Positions 1-12,517 of a stretch of 64,000 nt of DNA are shown piece by piece. Position numbers and translations under genes: made by a program. This DNA comes from Leptoclinus maculatus (lineage: Eukaryota > Chordata > Actinopteri > Perciformes > Stichaeidae): positions 18,120,649 to 18,184,648 of the forward strand of contig JAVDOI010000003.1 in NCBI GenBank assembly GCA_032191485.1. Direction: 5' to 3'. Every line of letters begins with the position of its first letter. The first letter of the stretch is position 1. The notes beneath the pieces are model-generated. The model made no database searches. It saw only the letters and a program-made list of their open reading frames with translations, and was not told where the DNA came from.

Positions 1-2385
1 CGGAAGATAAAGAGTTACCAATCCCTTGATTGAGCTGTTATTGAATATTAAGTCTCCGTCTGATTCAGAGGACTTAGGAGGGATAGCGCAGGGATCTGCA
101 ACACAAACAACATTGCAGCTTCAAAGCCGCCTTTTTTTTTACAATATCAGTTGAGAGCTCTGGTAAAAAAGTGTTTTCCTAATCATGCCGCATTCAAGCA
201 CAACGGATCGTGGCCTGAGGTCAACATGTAGAACCTGCCAAGAAAAACAAACGTTCCAGCGCCCTGCCCATTTATGTGCTCCCTGTTTTCCATATTCTTT
301 GTTTGCACTGTAAATAATTAAGTTATAACATCCTGTATATTTCAGCGTATCAGATAATAGGCAAATATTGCTGCTGCTTTCAGTCTGTATTTAATTGGCG
401 TCGCCAGCTGTTTATCAACGCACCCAACCCGGAGTATTCACGACACCGAAGTGGATGGAAAAACAAATTTGTTTGGATTTTTAGAAATGCAGTTCAATTT
501 TTTTACATGAATAAAGACATTTCCACCATAAATTGGTGCATAGAAATTCACCAGAATGCAGGACGTGAAGTGTTTTAAACACTCGGGGACTTCTACCAAC
601 CGAGTATTTTTTACATGTAATGTAATGATACTTTTTCTTGAGTAAAGGACCCTGGTACTTTTCCCACCACTGACTATCCTTCCTGTCCCCTTCCTTGTGT
701 CGTTTCCTGCCTGAGGTGACCAGGACTATTAACAGCCGCTCTGCTCTCCAGGTATACGCGGCAGAGCGTGAATTACAGTAATGGCTGCTGGCAGGGGAGA
801 AAATAAGAGCAGTTATTAAAATTAATGTGCTGCTGCTCGTCTTGCGGTCCAGGGGTACGGATGCAGGAGGAGCTTGAACTGGGTTTTCGGTGCCCTGGGC
901 CCATTCAACCTCTTTCCTTCCTCTCCTTCAGAGGGCTTCAGTGTGTATGTGTGTGTGTGTGTGTGTGTGCGCACGTGTCATTCCTACTTAATCTCAAGTC
1001 CAGCCTCCTTTCCATTTGGCCTTTTCAGATGCAAGTTTTTGGGCAATGATCAGAGTGTCTTATTTATCCAGCGTAGCTGATGCCAGCTTCCCCTCAGTCC
1101 ATCAGGCCCAAGGGCCCCAGTCTGCGTTGTGTCTTAACATGGTCCGCTAGGCTTCAAACAGACGCCACACTGTACTGGAGCCCCGTTCCCTACTTTGAAG
1201 TGGGAATCCTTGCTCTCAACACATTCTAACATCATCATAGTTTGGTTTTGATGGGATCCAAATGCCGAGGCTGGCTCTGTTAAACTGGCTCCTTCTGAAC
1301 TACACATTTTATTCCTGCTGTTTTCTCCCCAGTAAACATGACCCTGGACGTTCATTTGACCACCTACGCTGCAGTGACTGGCTTGTGATGCCACCGATGT
1401 GTCTTTATGTCTATTCGCATTAAAAACCGTTTGTCCTATTTAATTATCTGCTGGCTGAAGTAGGATGTGAACATTTAACAGTATATAACTCAAATTCCAC
1501 ACTTGTATGTGTGTGATTTCATGTCAGCACATGTTTTAAAAGTTAGTTTTAAGTTAGCATCTACTCCATGGATCAGCACAGAATTAGGTGGCCACATTAA
1601 CTATTCCCAGATGAAAAAAACCTACCGACCTTTCTGATTATACGCTTTTCTTTTCTTTTCTTTTTTTACCACCAAGAGGTTGGCATTTTTAGATAACTAA
1701 TGGATGTGTTGCCTTCTTTAATCTGCCCACATTAATAAAAACAGTTTGCCACTTGTTTATCTCTGTGAGAGAACCTTTACTTTTGGAAAAACGAAGAACA
1801 AAAGAAACGCAGAGTGATCAATCACACATCGTAGATGTGGACTGTTTGTCACGGTTATGTGTGAACGATGTTCTAGACTGAATGGAGTTCAACTGATAGC
1901 AGCCAGATGGGGCGTTTTTTTTTCCCGCTCATTCCTGCCTCTGTGTGTAACTAAGGTCTGTCAAGAGCACTGGGAACAAATAAGCTTCAGCTACAAGCAA
2001 ACTGTCATCTTTAAGTTATTGCCTAACTGTAATTAACGGTATTACTGTCACATTGCCTCTCTGTTTACACTGATGACAGCTGCGGGTGTGCACGTGTATG
2101 TATGCACACACACAGTCTTTCATAATTCAAACAAGCACAGATAAGAATCTAACAGCACTACTCACCCCCCTTGGGATGAACTACAGGGGTTTCTTGTTGC
2201 ATAAGCCAACCCCGGTCATCATCTGCTCGTCATGTTTTCCGACTTTGGGAGAATGACTCGCCTGTAGAGGGAAGTGTTTGTGTTTTCCATGTGAAGCTTC
2301 CAAGCGGCCAGCGGTGGCGGCGGTGACCGAGTCTGACACAGGCCTCCTGAGGAACTTCAGGATGCCATTAGGTTGAGTGACTGGC

Positions 2386-2388
<3 letters not shown>
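1..2388. other. Non-coding stretch, no gene seen
   Basis: No open frame here resembles a known protein. A short GT run lies at 941-970. A fragment ending in a ccaccactg motif at about 590-672 may be the end of the tacttaagtaaaagta element family found elsewhere in the window. The minus-strand frame at 1134-1394 has no recognisable domain and no plausible splice context, and I treat it as chance. The rest is unremarkable. Confidence 0.6.

Positions 2389-2454
<66 letters not shown>
2389..2454. repeat. (GT)33 microsatellite
   Basis: An uninterrupted run of 33 GT units. The open frame across it, a run of alternating Val and Cys, is an artefact of the repeat. Its purity and length suggest high polymorphism and Z-DNA potential. 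Confidence 0.98.
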
Positions 2455-2457
<3 letters not shown>

Positions 2458-2751
2458 AGTCTCTGTTTGCTCTTATTGCCTCATTGCCTCTGTACCTACC
2501 AATTTCATGTTACTCAGGTGTAGCAACACCTGATGGCGCTTTTGATATAGAAATAGACTTCCAGCTCTGTTACTTCAGCTGTGGATACAACATGGGCACA
2601 GTGGTGGAGGGTACCTAAGTACATCTCCTCAAGTAAGGTATTTAAACCTGCTCTTACTGATTTTATTGACTACTTGGGGGCAGTGGAAACAAAGACATGA
2701 TACCACCCTTTAAGTTTATATGGGAAATTTGTTGGAGAACAGTTTCCCATT

Positions 2752-3408
2752 TACTGTACACACCAAGCAGACACAGAGCAACATTATCGTTAATTTGGAG
2801 TCGTGTTTCTATCAGAGCCGGGCGATATGGAGAAAATCAAATATCACAATATTTACGACCAAATACCTCGTTATCGATGTTGTGAAAATATTGTTGGGTT
2901 GACCATTGGTGCTTTTACAAAATATGAACACAGTGACATTTTTGATAAATAATCATCAGAATGTGGGTAAAGGCAAATAATGGAACAGATAAAATAATCT
3001 GATAATTTGGGAAATTACTTTAAATGCCTTTAAAACCAGGAAAAGACAACACTTATACCATGTTATATTACATATCCAAAATCTAAGACGATATCTAGTC
3101 TCATATCACAATATCGATAAGATGTTTGATGTATTGTCCAGTTTCTAATCACCTGATGAATTTATGTCCAATATTCCCTCTCTTTTAGCTCTGTTTTTGG
3201 TCTCCACCACCTCCTGTGGGATATATCTGTCCCTTTAGCGGCTAAATGCTTCACTTTGTTCCCCAGCTAGTCTACAATTGTTTCTGTCTGCTGTTTGGAG
3301 CTCAGCAGGTGGTGTACAGTTGTTTTTTTTATCATTCTTTTCTGAAAACGGCTGCCTGCTGTGGCCCGAAACGATACTATAAGAGTGAACCGAAACAGTA
3401 AAGTTTAG
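2752..3408 (+). repeat. Dispersed fish repeat R1, copy 1, split by a MITE
   Basis: The left part (about 2752-2812) carries agcagacacagagcaacatt. The right part (about 3141-3408) carries ggtctccaccacctcctg, then tttagcggctaaatgctt, and ends near gaaacagtaaagtt. Related sequence recurs in the same orientation at 35680-36545 and inverted at 22570-22740 and 44170-44365, so this is a true interspersed family. It has no coding capacity and I cannot name it. A hAT-like element at 2813-3140 interrupts it. Confidence 0.75.
2813..3140 (-). mobile_element. hAT-like MITE, ggcgatat-terminus family, copy 1
   Basis: A non-autonomous element of about 328 bp. Its left end reads cagagccgggcgatat and its right end is the inverted, diverged tattgtcca. 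It is flanked by 8-bp near-identical repeats: gtttctat at 2805-2812 and gtttctaa at 3141-3148. An 8-bp target duplication and a CAG start are typical of hAT transposons; the superfamily call is inference from these. The right end seems to lack about six terminal bases. The inner part (aatattgttgggttgac, ttttgataaataatcatcag) matches the inverted copy at 31163-31380. No transposase is encoded. Confidence 0.7.
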
Positions 3409-4690
3409 GGCTGGACAGAAAAAAAAGATTGGTTATAGCTTTAAAGCATCAAAAGTAAAATTCATTACCCTAAGTAGTCTTGTGGTATTGGTACTTTTTA
3501 CTTCAGCAACAGGTCTGAATGTGTCTTTCACCACTGAGCACAAGGCACACGTGTCTGAGACTTTACATCAACATCTCAACCACACCACTCCAGCCTTTTC
3601 AGCCCGTCCCTTTAACTCGGTGGGTGAGCGTTGCACCTCGCGGCCGGGCCAACTGCTTCTTTTGGTTTTCAGTGTTTAAACTTCAGTTTTATATGCGAAA
3701 CGTGCGTTAGCCCAAACACGGTGCGGCCCGCTGCACGAACCCGCCGAGGGGCTCGTTGCCGTGTGCATGGCGAGCCGCTGTACAGGAGGCTACAGTGCGG
3801 CTGCTGTTTGTGCAGGTGGGCTGCAGTATGACGTCTTATTATGAAATATGCTGGACCTTCGTAGCCTTTGTTTTTCCAACCATTTTGGTGTGTTAAGAAA
3901 AAAAGCCCCCCATTTGAGAGTCAAGGAAAACAGAGGGATTTCCGGCTCGGGTCTATTCTGTGGTTTAACCCCCCCCCCCCACAGACCGCTCCGACTCCCT
4001 CACCCTCTCAAGCTGGTGAAGCAGAAAGCATAAGGGGCACACTCAGCGTTTATTTATAGAGAGGCTACTTTGATGTGTGGACTGACGGCTGATATTTACA
4101 ACATTAAGCTGTGGGCCACCTCTGAACTCTGCAGAGAGCCACCTGTGAGCGCTGCCTGGTTATTCCTGCTCTCTCAGCTTGTACTCTAGCTGGCATCAGG
4201 CCAGTACTGAGCTGTCACTCTTCATGTTCATCATAGAGGGAGACGTCTTTGTTTGACATGTAACGCTGTGGGGTATAATGCTTTGTGTAACCCCCTTTCA
4301 TACAGCCTGTGGTGAGCCGTTAAGGCCTTTACACACCGGGGGCGTTTTTCCTCATAAATTCACATGTGAATTAATTATTTTCAAACGTTTGCTTTTGTCA
4401 TGAGAACGTTCACACAGAATGCAAATATTACGTGGAAAAACAAATCCGCCGTGATTTATTTTTTCCGGAATGTGCATTGCGAATAAATGCATCAACCAAT
4501 CACGTTGTGAGGAGCGGAACATATTTGAAATGTACACTATAACAACACGGAGGCTCTGTAGTCCAAACCAAGAATGCAAACTTTGTTACATTCAACCAAG
4601 TCCTTACTCAAAGAACTCAAATTCACTCGTGTGTCCTTGTGCAACACCAAATTTCTCCCAGAGGCTGTGCCATCGGTGTTTGAATGCACA
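3409..4690. other. Non-coding stretch with possible repeat-like block
   Basis: No gene is seen. There is a poly-C run at about 3969-3980. The block at about 4320-4560 (gcctttacacaccgggggcg onward) resembles the start of a fish interspersed repeat, but no second copy in this window confirms it. Short frames at 3482-4059 have no recognisable product. Confidence 0.45.
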
Positions 4691-4865
4691 TTAGTTCAGA
4701 TCCTGATGGGCAGGTGGCACCTTGCATGGCAGCCTCTGCCAACAGTGTATGAATGTGCGTGTGAATGTTGACATGTAGTGTACATCGCTTTGAGCGCTAG
4801 TAGGAAGACTAGAAAGCCGCTAGTTAATAAATGCCATTTATCTTTGTCCATTTACCATTTATGAA
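4690..4865 (+). repeat. 3' half of a common teleost interspersed repeat
   Basis: The order ggcaccttgcatggcagcct, then tgtatgaatgtgcgtgtgaatg, then acatcgctttgagcgctag, then aataaatgccatttat is the tail of a repeat I recognise from many percomorph genomes, usually headed by a tRNA-like region. That head is not recognisable here. A weaker relic of a related type may lie at about 41190-41260 (cccttgagcaagtccc). Confidence 0.55.
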
Positions 4866-5849
4866 TGAATATAATAAACGCTTAAAGATATGATGTCTTT
4901 TTAAAACTGCATTATAAATGCTAAATAGGGGGTTTAACGTATGACTAATAGCAACAATTTCAGGGTACAAATGGTTGGACATGGTTGCCCGTTTACAAAG
5001 AGGGTCAAGTAGCAAAAAAAAAGCTTAATTTGGCTTAAACATCTGCTCGGTTGTGTCATGTTGATTTTGGCGCAGAGCTCAGCGTGGTTTGTGTAGTCCG
5101 ACTGAGGTCCTCATGGGAGCTTCTCCTTCCTCTTACCCCCTCCCTCGCCTGCCTCCCTCCTCCCCCGTTGCACTTTATGAAGCAGTTAAGTTATTTTACA
5201 TCATGTCTGCTCCCCACAACAACCTCCCCCCCTTTCTACAAATCTCTCTAGTCATTATGAAAATAGTGCTCTGCTGCAGCTTTGCACGCCAGCGTCTGGC
5301 GATAGAATGGCCCCTCTGTGGACGGGGAGTTTGCTACGGTGTGTTCAGAAGTGTGCGTCAAGGTGTGTGTTTCATGGAACGGGAGAAGGGAGACGAGTGA
5401 TCGCTCGCAGGTGACTGCAGCACGAGTTGCTGGATAGTTTTGAGTTTGACAGGAAAGGTTTCCGCCGTCAGGTGTAATTATGACAAACGGCCGGTGTCAT
5501 AGCTCAGGTGTGCTTGAAAAAAAGCCGCGAAAAGGGGGAGTACAAAATCAATCCAAATGCAATGTTCTCTCATACCCAGTACATAGTACTATACGTATCA
5601 AAATATTGAGAAACAGCATTATAATGTAACTATGGAAATCCATATGAAAACAACAGCTCAGCAAGGCAGTTTATTATCACATAATTATGACGTTTGTTCT
5701 TTAATTCTGTAAAATGCTGCCTTACTAACAGCAGTGAAGCAAAACATATGATGTATAACAGTGAACCAAATATCGTTCAGCTGTTTCTGAAACATATTAT
5801 TTATCTACTGCAACTCATAAACATAAGTATAGGAACAAGACAAAGAGTC
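4866..5849. other. Non-coding stretch, nothing recognised
   Basis: The region is C/T-rich around 5120-5235 with no gene signals. The 103-codon plus-strand frame at 5089-5400 has irregular composition, no recognised domain and no convincing splice sites. I take it as chance. Confidence 0.5.
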
Positions 5850-6010
5850 AACAGCCATGCTAGTGGCTCTGTGAGGCATTTTGAGCTAAATGCTAATGCA
5901 GCATGCCCACAATGACAATGCTAACATGCGGATGATTAGGCGGGATAACGGTGACCATGTTCACCATCTTAGTTAGCATGTCCCGATCAAGTTGTTTAGC
6001 CCCCCGATTC
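5850..6010 (+). repeat. gctaacatg-rich dispersed repeat (G1), copy
   Basis: Contains catgctagtggctctgtgag, gagctaaatgctaatg, acaatgctaacatg and accatgttcaccatcttagt in that order. Related order and motifs occur at 40765-41050 and 46280-46410, with further fragments at 13300-13560 and 27595-27770. A G1 fragment in the opposite orientation lies at 9360-9535. This is a common percomorph interspersed repeat without coding capacity. Confidence 0.65.
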
Positions 6011-6865
6011 AGAACGTTAATATAGCAGCAATTATTTTCTATGTAAAGATCTAGTGGAGTAATACCTCCTCTACCTGAGCAGAGAATACAGTCGCTCTCC
6101 CTCTGTGCACCCACTCTTTGGTTCCCCTTCAGGTAAACACTGTCAGCGCTTTTGCACTCATTGATTTAATAAATGATCAGCTTTATGAAGCCTATAGCTT
6201 GATATCGCTTCAACTTGATACCCACTTGATCCTGTTAAAATCTCCAGAACCTTTGTACTCTGAATGTAGCTCCAAACGTAATACTCAAAAACTTAAGTTT
6301 GATATATTTAGTGGTCCAGAACCGGGGATAACGAGGCAACATAACACTTAAACTCACAACTTTAATACTTTGTGTTATGGCTGACATTATAAACATAAAA
6401 CATACTAAAAGGCAAGGGCACTATTTACTACTGCAGCTACCGGTAAATCATTAAAAGCCTATTTCCGACTCATTCCTGTATTTTATCTGTGTCACATTCT
6501 CTCATGACGCGCAGTACGACTGGAAAGTGCCGTGAAATCTCCAAGCTCACAGGAGACAGAAGTAGCAGAGGCATGATCTAACCTGTTAGGTGAGCGTGTG
6601 TGGTGTGTTTTTTTTCTTCTTTTCTTTCTCTGAATCAGTGCCAGCTCCTAATAGTCTTTAATGCTCATCCATCATCTTGGCAGGCCCTTCCTTCCCTCCT
6701 GCTCACTGATTGGCTGAGAGCCAGTGGCCAGACAGTACACAGAGTTCACAGCCATTGTGATGCAACAGTGGAAATGCTACCCGAGGGCTTCCCTTTTGTC
6801 TCTCCTGAGCTGCTTTTGACCTCTCTTAGTCAGCATGCTTTACGTTCAGTGATTGATTTCTTCTG
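6011..6865. other. Non-coding stretch, nothing recognised
   Basis: No repeat copy, RNA or exon can be supported. The open frame that starts near 6600 continues into the AC repeats and is not a gene. Confidence 0.5.
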
Positions 6866-6909
6866 TACACACACAAACACCCACACACCCACACACCCAC
6901 ACACCCACA

Positions 6910-6979
<70 letters not shown>
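6866..6979. repeat. Compound (AC)n / (ACCC)n microsatellite
   Basis: Begins with several acaccc variants and becomes a pure AC run of about 64 bp. Frames on both strands here translate to Thr/His or Val/Cys repeats and are artefacts. Confidence 0.97.
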
Positions 6980-6982
<3 letters not shown>

Positions 6983-7055
6983 CAAACCTTTCATTAGCGC
7001 TCTCAAGCCTCCTTTAAAGTTTGCTCTGGCTGTTGCATGCCAATCACGCAAACAG

Positions 7056-7122
7056 CACACACATACACACACGCACACACACCTACACACACACACACAC
7101 ACGCACACACACGCACACACAC

Positions 7123-7163
<41 letters not shown>
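7056..7163. repeat. Interrupted (AC)n microsatellite
   Basis: AC tract with repeated interruptions acgc and accta, in a partly periodic arrangement, ending in a pure AC run. It lies 76 bp after the preceding AC tract. Confidence 0.97.
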
Positions 7164-7166
<3 letters not shown>

Positions 7167-9359
7167 TTTGACAAGTGACAGAGTTGGAAAAGAGGTTGAG
7201 CAAACTGGAATTGCAGGTTTTCAACAAAGGCGGCAGTGAGTTGTGTGAATGGCCGTCTGAGGGTTGGATGATGATGAGTAAGCAGGTTTTGTCTCATTGT
7301 GTGGGAGTTCATCAGTGAGCTCATTCTTTAATTTCCCTGAAAAACAACTTGGTCACATGGCTCACATGGAACCAAGATTACCAGGTCTAGACAATGACTG
7401 TGAAACCAGCAGGACCGAGTGGGATTGCCGATTGGACAGAATCCTGTTCTCGTGTCAGCCTCTAATTTTGATTTACGTAAAGTGTTTATTCTATTCTATT
7501 CTAAAGAATTAAAGGAAATCAGTGGAGCTGCAGTGGAATACAAACTTCCACTGCAAGTCCACAGCAGGTTTCCACGTTTTTTTTAAATGTCATTTGGTGG
7601 CACATATAATAAGCAGTTTACAATGATAACTGTGGCACGCTGCATGTCATGTGACGAGGAACGACCAATTACAGCTCGTAGATATTGTTTCTGTTTTCTG
7701 TATCGGTCGAAGGTAAATATATAGAGAATAATAATTAATAATCTCAGTGCAGGACTAACCGGAGCTTCGCTATCCCACCTCACAGCAGCTTGTAGGCCCT
7801 GAATTGCGCTCTGTCTCCATTGCTTGCCCCCCCCCCCTGTAACTGTGGAGGGACAGGGCCAGACTGGAGCTACAAGGGTCACGGGGTCAGGGGTTCACAC
7901 ACACGCCTCACCCTCCCTCCCAGTCCCGTCCAGCAGGTGCCACAATGTGGCCTTGACTGGGGATGCTGGGAATGTGAATGTATACGAGCGCGGGTCCTCC
8001 GGGACAAACGCGAGGCGGATCTGTGACAGCGCGGCTGTGATCCCCGGCAGGCCCGGGGGGTACTGAGGGCGACAGACTGAGCCAGACCGGACCGCGGGTC
8101 ACTTTCCACCGCACGCCTGACACCTTTTGATGTCTGCTCATCGCTGCCCGCCGACAGTTGGTGCCTTTCTACGTCCTCGCCTGTCCCACAATACACTGGC
8201 AGACCACCCATATCTGAAAAAATGTTCTGCCAGGTTTAAGTTTTCTCAAGAATGCGGCCCATCTGAGCTTCCCCCAGCCCATCTGGACCCCTCCTAACCT
8301 GGGAAACCCTGCGATGATTGCAGTCTGTATGCGTTTTTGGGTGTGTGGCCCCATCATTGGGGACAGTTTGAGAGCCTCTGTAAGCTAATTCCAAGGTCTC
8401 GATAACATCTAAAGAAATTCACATGTGCTCACTATGAAGTCGATAAATGCCTCGGAGATTGATTTACATTTGTCTAGTAGGACAAGGAATAGGTTGTTGA
8501 TAGATTAGTTTCAGCAGGTTAAAGGTACTTTCCCCGGATATTTCCTGGGACTTAGTTTAGAGTACTTTAACCTCAGTTCACCGTTACTCATTCAGATCAA
8601 AGTCTTCTTGCTCTGTTGTTTATTCAGACCAACGGCGGGTGATTGTCTTTGATACGGAACGCATTTGATAGCGTTTATGGGAGTTTGTCGGAGCAGATGT
8701 GAGATGTTAAGAGCTGTTAAACGCGTAGATAAAAGATAAGCAGATAAGGCAGAGAGGATGGCGGGGAGACAGTTCTCTGACACAACCAACCTGACTGTTT
8801 AGGTCGTGCACCTGTCTGTGTCAGTGTGTTGTGTGTGTGTGTGTACGGCGTGTATGTGTGAGACTACTGGCAGGATGTGACATGACAGTTCTTGTGAGGT
8901 TGACTGGAAGTTTGCAAAGTCCATTCATTGTTTTCAATAGCGGCACATCACAGAGCACATGATTACGCTTACACCATAGGACAGAAAAAAAGGCAGGCAG
9001 TGTTGAATAAATCTATTTGATCTTTTTTTGTGGTTTAACCCGCGCAACTGAAGATCGTTATTGACTAATGTGGGACCGATTGTGTGTTTAATCTTTAAAC
9101 AGCAGGAAATTGGGAAAAGTCCCACATTAGTCGGGTGGTTTACCTCTAGTCTGAATGTTGTACAGACATTCATGTTCCCCAGAAGATGAATCGCGATGGC
9201 TAATGCTGTATTCACACTACCAGCGACACAGCAACAGGCTTCAAGTCATTTTCAATGGAGGCCGGTGGCATGAAGATCGAACTGACGCCCAACGCTTGCC
9301 GCTTTTATGACGGGCGTGACACGCTACAAATCAAAGTTGAGCTGGTCTCAGCATTTGTG
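7164..9359. other. Non-coding stretch, nothing recognised
   Basis: Contains poly-C at about 7828-7837 and short GT runs at about 8827-8845. A 14-bp perfect inverted repeat lies at 9063-9076 and 9119-9132. The block at about 9205-9330, starting ctgtattcacactaccagcg, may be an old repeat but no second copy confirms it. The two minus-strand frames at 7879-8211 lack any recognisable domain. Confidence 0.5.
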
Positions 9360-9535
9360 TGAACAAAGCATAATGATGAATCCATGATGTCGACTTTTGT
9401 GGTTTAATACGAAATGCCTCAACAACTATAGAATTGTTTTCCATGAAATTTTGACCACAGGATGAAGTGTAGGACCTTTGGTGACCCATTAACACATTTT
9501 TATTCATCCCATACTTTGGTTTATGACCATTCCCA
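9360..9535 (-). repeat. G1 dispersed repeat fragment, inverted
   Basis: Read on the minus strand it has tggtcataaaccaaagtatg, a diverged caccaaaggtcc segment, then ggtcaaaatttcatgg and caatt-tagttgttgaggca. These are the middle-part motifs of the G1 family, whose left part is seen at 5850 and 46280. Heavily mutated. Confidence 0.5.
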
Positions 9536-9942
9536 TCATAGAATGGAGGGGTCTACTTGATGTATTAAAGAGCTAAAAAGTATTTTTTTTACAACCTGGC
9601 AGCTCAAAAGTTGTTTTCTGTAAAGCATGAGTAAGTTATTGTTTAACCGCTTGTAAAGCAACAAGGTTACATTATGTACACCCTTCATATATGGTTGTCA
9701 TTTCACCCTGTGCTAAGCCCCACCGCCCGCTACTACTCCGTCAAACTGTCAGAGCTATACCACGTGTATACCACACTGTCACTAAATGCTAACTTTTGGA
9801 AAAACAAAAAAGAGATTTCTGAGAGAAGCAGAAAGAAGGGTCTACAGTATGTGTTTGAAGAATGTATCCACAATGTCAAGCTGATTCAGCAGCGAAAACA
9901 AGTTGAAAATGTAAAGATAGAGGCTAAAGCCTACAGAGTACA

Positions 9943-10165
9943 TTACATTACAGTCATTTAGCAGATGCTTTTATCCAAAGCGACTTACAATAAGTGTATT
10001 CAACATCGATATTCGAGAGAACTACTAGTCACCAGAAGTCATAAGTGCATTTCCTTTTTTAAACAAGCATCTAAGAGCATAAACCAGAGCAAAAGTACAG
10101 AAACAAACGAATACAAGAAGTGCAACAAACTAATACGAATACAATAAGTGCTAAATATCAGTGTA
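9943..10165 (+). repeat. tttagcagatgcttttatccaa-type teleost repeat
   Basis: Starts with tacattacattacagtcatt, followed by agcagatgcttttatccaaa and gcgacttacaataagtg, then degenerates into repeated aagtgc and aatac motifs up to about 10165. This sequence is very widespread in teleost genomes. It has no coding capacity; the overlapping open frames are incidental. Confidence 0.65.
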
Positions 10166-12195
10166 GAAGTGAACCACCGCATCACCTGGAAATCGAGACA
10201 GAAGACAGCTTAACACATCCATGTCAATTCTAGGAAGAACACTAAGACCGTGCATTATCTCACGATCATAAACTAATGTACGAGACATTTTATGAGTGTG
10301 TGTTGATATGAGTCAGAGGTCATTGTCGGTGAGCCTCTGTCTGCCATTATATTTTTGTTGTGGTTGTGCTTTGTGCGTCATCTGGTTCATTTGGTGGCAT
10401 CGCTGGCACACGTTGGATTTTGATTAACAGATCCGTGAGTTTGAAGTGAAGAAAACACTGCAGTGGTTTGTAATCTTATGGGGCAGGATTTGAAACTCTG
10501 GAAAGTTATCATGACATTTCATTGAGGTGATTGCCAGGTAAACACTAGAAACAACAGGCATGCAAGAAAACAAATAATCTACCAGGAATGTGTGCTTAGA
10601 TGTATTTTACTGGCCAGTGCTGCACTTTGCCAGGAGAATGTGCTGCGTCGAACGCTGAGCCAGGTCACTAGGTGTTCAGACCGTAAAAAAAAAAAAAAGT
10701 CCCAGGGTAATAAAAAATACATGGGGCTGATGTTCGCAGAGGTATGTTGTTTCAGGTATCTGGACAGTCTAGTTTGAGTCAATGAGATTCAAGGCTTATC
10801 ACATGGGAGAACACTGAACAGCTGTTCATAAGAAATGCAAGGAAGGATTCTACGACTTTTACGTCTTTGATTGACAGCACAGGTACAGAAGATTAAAGAT
10901 TAAATGTACCAGGAATGTGTGCTTGCATAGTTGGCCACCTTGTTGGATGACGTCGCATTGCGTTGTGACTAAAGTTCACAGAGGTTCAAAGCTTTCGGGG
11001 GGGCGGGGGAATCGAGTCGGAAGGGTAATGTACACCTGAAATCACCTGACGATGAGTGCACTGCTCGTTGGCCTTCAGCTGTTGTCTCTCGGGTGTGTGT
11101 TCCAGTGCGACCTTTAATAAAAAACGTTGATGAGGTACAGCTAGTTCTTTGCTCTTGGCTTGGTGCGTCAGGGTGCGGTGTTCCCTCCTGACGGTGATAC
11201 TGGAGCTACATGAAGTCCCAGTTGAGGATGCTTGATTTATTTACTTTGCTCAGTAAAATGATTTAAAACACACCGAAAATAATTTACAACCAGCTCTTAT
11301 CGATTTGCTGCACAAACCGGTATTAAAACATATATGCATGTCACTGTTTATGTAATCATACACATAAAAACACACCCAATAGAGTGCTACAACAATGAGT
11401 CCTAAAACCAAGAATGCATTTGCATTTTTTGCATTTCAGCTTCGCTCGTCTCGAGGTCATGGGTTTTTTAATGGGTTTTTGATTACATGCCTGAAACAAG
11501 CTCTGTGGTTAACACTTAAAACTTAAGCTGAGGATATTTTAATGTTTTTTTCTACAACATACGTAAAACATGTCAGTAAATATTCCTCTTGTGAAGCTAT
11601 TACGTGTCTTAAAAAAGGCGGTTGCTAACAAGTGGCTAAATGAGTCTACAAAATGTCCGACTAGTCCGCCTTTACAGCCTCGTTGTGTTTGTTAGCTTTT
11701 GACTTCTGGCGATTGACTTCACTCTTCAAAAATCATAAACAGCTATAGAGTTTATTTGCTGCAATAATCCGAAATCCAATGGAAAAATCCCATTGTTTTG
11801 TTTTTTGTCGAGGGAACCGGTGCGATGCTAACTTCCTGGTTGGCCTATACCAACACGTCATCCCTGCAGCAGTCGATATGTGACCATGCGCTGCAGCAGC
11901 ACAATGAAAACATCGATCTGCATAGCGAGTGGATGTGTGTTTCTCTGACCTCTGCATAGTCCTGAGAGTTACATCAGCAGCAACCAATTAAACAAGCAAC
12001 CGCACGGGGAATACAAACTCTAATTCCTCATTAGGTTTTCCATTAAGCCTGCTAGCAAAATGTTTCTTTTGTCTTGGTTTTATGAAACAAGTGAATTAGC
12101 CCACAGTATATTCCAAGCTTTTTCCAGTGTTTTTAATTTCTCTCAGAAAAGGTGTAAAAACAAACACCCTCCTTTTACAAATCCCTCATCACCAC

Positions 12196-12197
<2 letters not shown>
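10166..12197. other. Non-coding stretch with an 18-bp direct repeat
   Basis: Nothing coding is supported. A14 occurs at about 10684-10697. The 18-mer taccaggaatgtgtgctt is present twice, at 10580-10597 and 10907-10924. The rest shows no match to the other repeats in the window. Confidence 0.5.

Positions 12198-12228
<31 letters not shown>
12198..12228. repeat. (CA)n microsatellite
   Basis: Pure CA run of about 31 bp. A second, shorter CA run lies at about 12501-12517. Confidence 0.95.
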
Positions 12229-12231
<3 letters not shown>

Positions 12232-12517
12232 ATGTGGCTTAATAGCGGTTTTAAAAGCCTTTTTACAATAATGCTCACTCCGCAGCTCGCTCACAAAGCT
12301 GGCAGGCTGGCAGGTCAGAGCTTGGGATTGAGTCAATAAGACCATTATGTTCCCCCAACAGCAGCCAGAGCCCGTAACCTGCTCAACCCACAGTGCGTAT
12401 GGGCCCATAGGAAAGGCAGAGGAAGCACACACACTTGTTTAAGCACACCAGCATTGGCACCTATGAGATACACCTACTATACGTAGACGGACACACTTTA
12501 CACACACACACACACAC

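Noticed and set aside
6600..7324. Long frames of 192 and 164 codons on opposite strands
   Set aside because: They run through AC microsatellites and encode mostly Thr/His or Val/Cys repeats; no domain outside the repeats.
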